This document shows positions 62,404 to 64,000 of a stretch of 64,000 nucleotides of DNA, piece by piece (the first letter of the stretch is position 1; each line of letters begins with the position of its first letter). Both the position numbers and the translations under genes were made by a program. The stretch is from the NCBI GenBank assembly GCA_023428755.1, contig JAEYWX010000025.1:124001-188000 (forward strand), read 5' to 3'. The notes under the pieces were generated by a model. It made no database searches and was not told the origin of the DNA. It was given only the letters and a program-made list of their open reading frames with translations. Source of the DNA: Bacteroidota bacterium (lineage in GTDB: Bacteria; Bacteroidota; Bacteroidia; Chitinophagales; Chitinophagaceae).

Positions 62404-62973
62404 CTACATTTTTCCGGCTCTTATTCTGCTCAGACTTTGTGGAGTAACGCCAAGGTAAGAAGCCAGATATTTCAGGGGCATTCGTGCAATCCCGTTTCTT
62501 GTTGCCAGCAGTTCAATGTATCGTTCTTTGGCCGACTTGGTCAACAGATCAATTTGTTGTTGTTGCTTTTCAAGAAAAGATGCTTTTTCAATAATCCCTG
62601 TAATCCTATCACCATAGTTCCCTTTCTGAAAGGTTTGCTGAAAATTCGCATGTGAAATACGGAAAACAGTTGCGTCTTCAAACAACCTTACTTCAATCGG
62701 CGTTGGATGCTCTAATATGAATGACATATAATCGCATAGAAATTCATTCTCAAACGCAATATCAATGCAGACAAAATTCGTTTTATTCCAAACCAGGTTG
62801 CCTCCGCTTCCCTTCAGTATAATGTTTAAATACCGTTCTTTCGCATTTGCTGCTTTCAAAACAGTTTCTCTTGAAAAATGTTCCACCGTTCCCAATTTTT
62901 CAAAATTCTCCCATACCTGAAGATTCAGGGAAACATAGGGATCAAATATTTGTTTCAGTTGTTTAGCGATCAT
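62404..62973 (-). CDS. Crp/Fnr-family regulator 3
   Basis: A 189-residue regulator with a cyclic-nucleotide-binding-like domain (about 20-115; YLNIILKGSGGNLVWNKTNF) and a C-terminal helix-turn-helix ending YLGVTPQSLSRIR. It is a close paralogue of the 55997 product (shared FDPYVSL, MSFILEHPTPIEV, KQQQQIDLLTKSAKERYIEL). It is followed on the same strand by the CPBP protease gene, 73 bases away, which could be a target or operon partner. Confidence 0.9.
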   Translation of the reverse strand: MIAKQLKQIFDPYVSLNLQVWENFEKLGTVEHFSRETVLKAANAKERYLNIILKGSGGNLVWNKTNFVCIDIAFENEFLCDYMSFILEHPTPIEVRLFEDATVFRISHANFQQTFQKGNYGDRITGIIEKASFLEKQQQQIDLLTKSAKERYIELLATRNGIARMPLKYLASYLGVTPQSLSRIRAGKM

Positions 62974-63527
62974 TAGTGAGAGGTGATTAATAGTTTGTAC
63001 TCAACCTTCTATTTCTTGGCGCTTGAATATTCAACATTCTGAATTTAGTGGAAAATCACCGAAAGATCATTTAGTTAGTAAATATACAGCACGTGGTTTT
63101 TTGCTGGGACAACTCGTCAATCATTGAAAAGATCAATAGCAAGAACCCATGAAAAAAGATATAGCCCAGTACATTTATTAACTTAGGTGAAGGATTTTTT
63201 TAATTTTATTGTTTCTCTTCACAACAAATTTAACTCATTAAAACTTATCAAGCTATAAAGGATTTTCTGCTGGCTTAGTGTTTCTTAAAGGAACAGTTAC
63301 CCTTAAAAAAATGAAATTTTCATTCATACTTATATTGCTGTACCCTTTTAAACTGGACTAATATTTCCGGATCCGCAAAACTATAATAGGAAATATTGTA
63401 AACTAATTTAAAACACATTATCTGTTTGTAAGAGGCCTCTACTTATAATCCATATAAAATGAAGCATAATCCCAGAAAACGGAAGGCAATACAAGAAACA
63501 TCAAAGGACTACTCCATCCATAAATAT
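62974..63527. other. Spacer, no gene seen
   Basis: About 550 AT-rich bases with stops in all frames, apart from the possible N-terminal extension of the next gene from 63459. Confidence 0.4.
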
Positions 63528-64000
63528 ATGTCAGGAAAAAAAGCTCTCTTATTTGCCCTATTCAATACAATATTTATACACATGATGTATGCGAAGGACA
63601 GTACCACCATTACATCGTTGCTGCAAAAAGAAAAATTATCCGGAGTTGTCTGGGCATTAGTAAAAGAGGACAGTATAATTACATTTTCTGCAGGATTCAA
63701 ACATCTTAAGAAAAAAGAGTTGATGCATCCAGCAGACCAGGTTCATGTAGGATCGATAACAAAAACAATATTGGCATTAGGCATACTTCGGCTCACGACA
63801 ATAAATAAAATTCACCTTGATGACCCGATAAATAAATATTTAAGCGACCTGCCTATTTTTAATCAATGGGGACATTCAAATCCTGTCACTATACGTCATT
63901 TACTTGATCACACTTCGGGGTTAAGTGATTTGCGACTTTGGCATTTTTTCAGTACCTCATCTAATCCAACTACAGCTTTAAATGAATTCTATAAAATAAA
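63528..64000 (+). CDS. Secreted serine hydrolase (beta-lactamase family), 3' partial
   Basis: The frame runs off the right edge. The start at 63528 (MSGKKALLFALFNTIFIH) gives a signal peptide; an in-frame ATG at 63459 would add 23 residues. S-x-x-K is SITK in VHVGSITKTILALG, and the following LHLDDP-like segment (IHLDDPINKYL) and TIRHLLDHTSGL are the standard landmarks of class C beta-lactamase-like hydrolases. The Y-x-N and H-x-G motifs lie outside the window. It is the third serine hydrolase in the window. Confidence 0.88.
   Translation, partial: MSGKKALLFALFNTIFIHMMYAKDSTTITSLLQKEKLSGVVWALVKEDSIITFSAGFKHLKKKELMHPADQVHVGSITKTILALGILRLTTINKIHLDDPINKYLSDLPIFNQWGHSNPVTIRHLLDHTSGLSDLRLWHFFSTSSNPTTALNEFYKI

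Overview
The window reads as chromosomal DNA of a member of the Bacteroidota, most likely a Chitinophagaceae-like bacterium. The reasons are: a secreted protein with a type IX secretion C-terminal sorting domain, many lipoproteins, LytS/LytTR two-component systems, Crp/Fnr regulators ending in a common YLGITPQSLSRIR-like helix-turn-helix, a DUF3667-like protein, and several TAnnTTTG promoter elements placed just upstream of start codons. The genus cannot be fixed from the sequence alone.

Bases 1-24,000 look like compact host core: an adhesin-like fragment, a lipoprotein serine hydrolase, a LytS-type kinase split in two at its H-box plus its LytTR regulator, an ECF sigma factor with two small membrane proteins, rimO, a PolX/PHP protein whose polymerase site looks dead, a VanZ-like protein, a VOC protein, thioredoxin, an operon of DUF3667-mazG-giant NtrY-like kinase, a YD-repeat-like secreted protein, a REP-associated tyrosine transposase (RAYT) bracketed by two identical palindromes, tRNA-Leu(UAA), tRNA-Gly(GCC), a glycosyltransferase and a second histidine kinase.

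Bases about 24,000-35,900 look like a genomic island at tRNA-Leu(GAG). A large serine recombinase runs antisense into the tRNA, so its predicted C-terminus is translated antisense tRNA. Behind it come a small ORF, a MerR-like regulator divergent from a small zinc-finger protein and a small membrane protein, and then a type I restriction-modification operon in the order hsdR, PIN-coiled-coil-membrane protein, hsdM, hsdS, 159-aa unknown. The PIN protein between hsdR and hsdM is the best candidate for an undescribed system: its layout recalls the RNases PrrC and RloC, which sit with type I restriction systems. A 25-bp perfect inverted repeat brackets hsdM exactly.

Bases about 36,000-64,000 have a different texture: long non-coding spacers, mostly single genes, many secreted or lipoprotein products, two more serine hydrolases, an ankyrin protein, a GH16-like protein with an altered catalytic motif, three Crp/Fnr regulators, a LytS/LytTR pair, a pair of paralogous 260-270-aa secreted proteins around a lipoprotein, and at least two broken genes (a VOC-family remnant and a frameshifted lipoprotein). 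It looks like a fast-changing accessory region. The right edge cuts a serine hydrolase gene.

Three of the broken or split genes differ from an intact frame by one base, two of them in T runs, so assembly error must be excluded before calling them biological.
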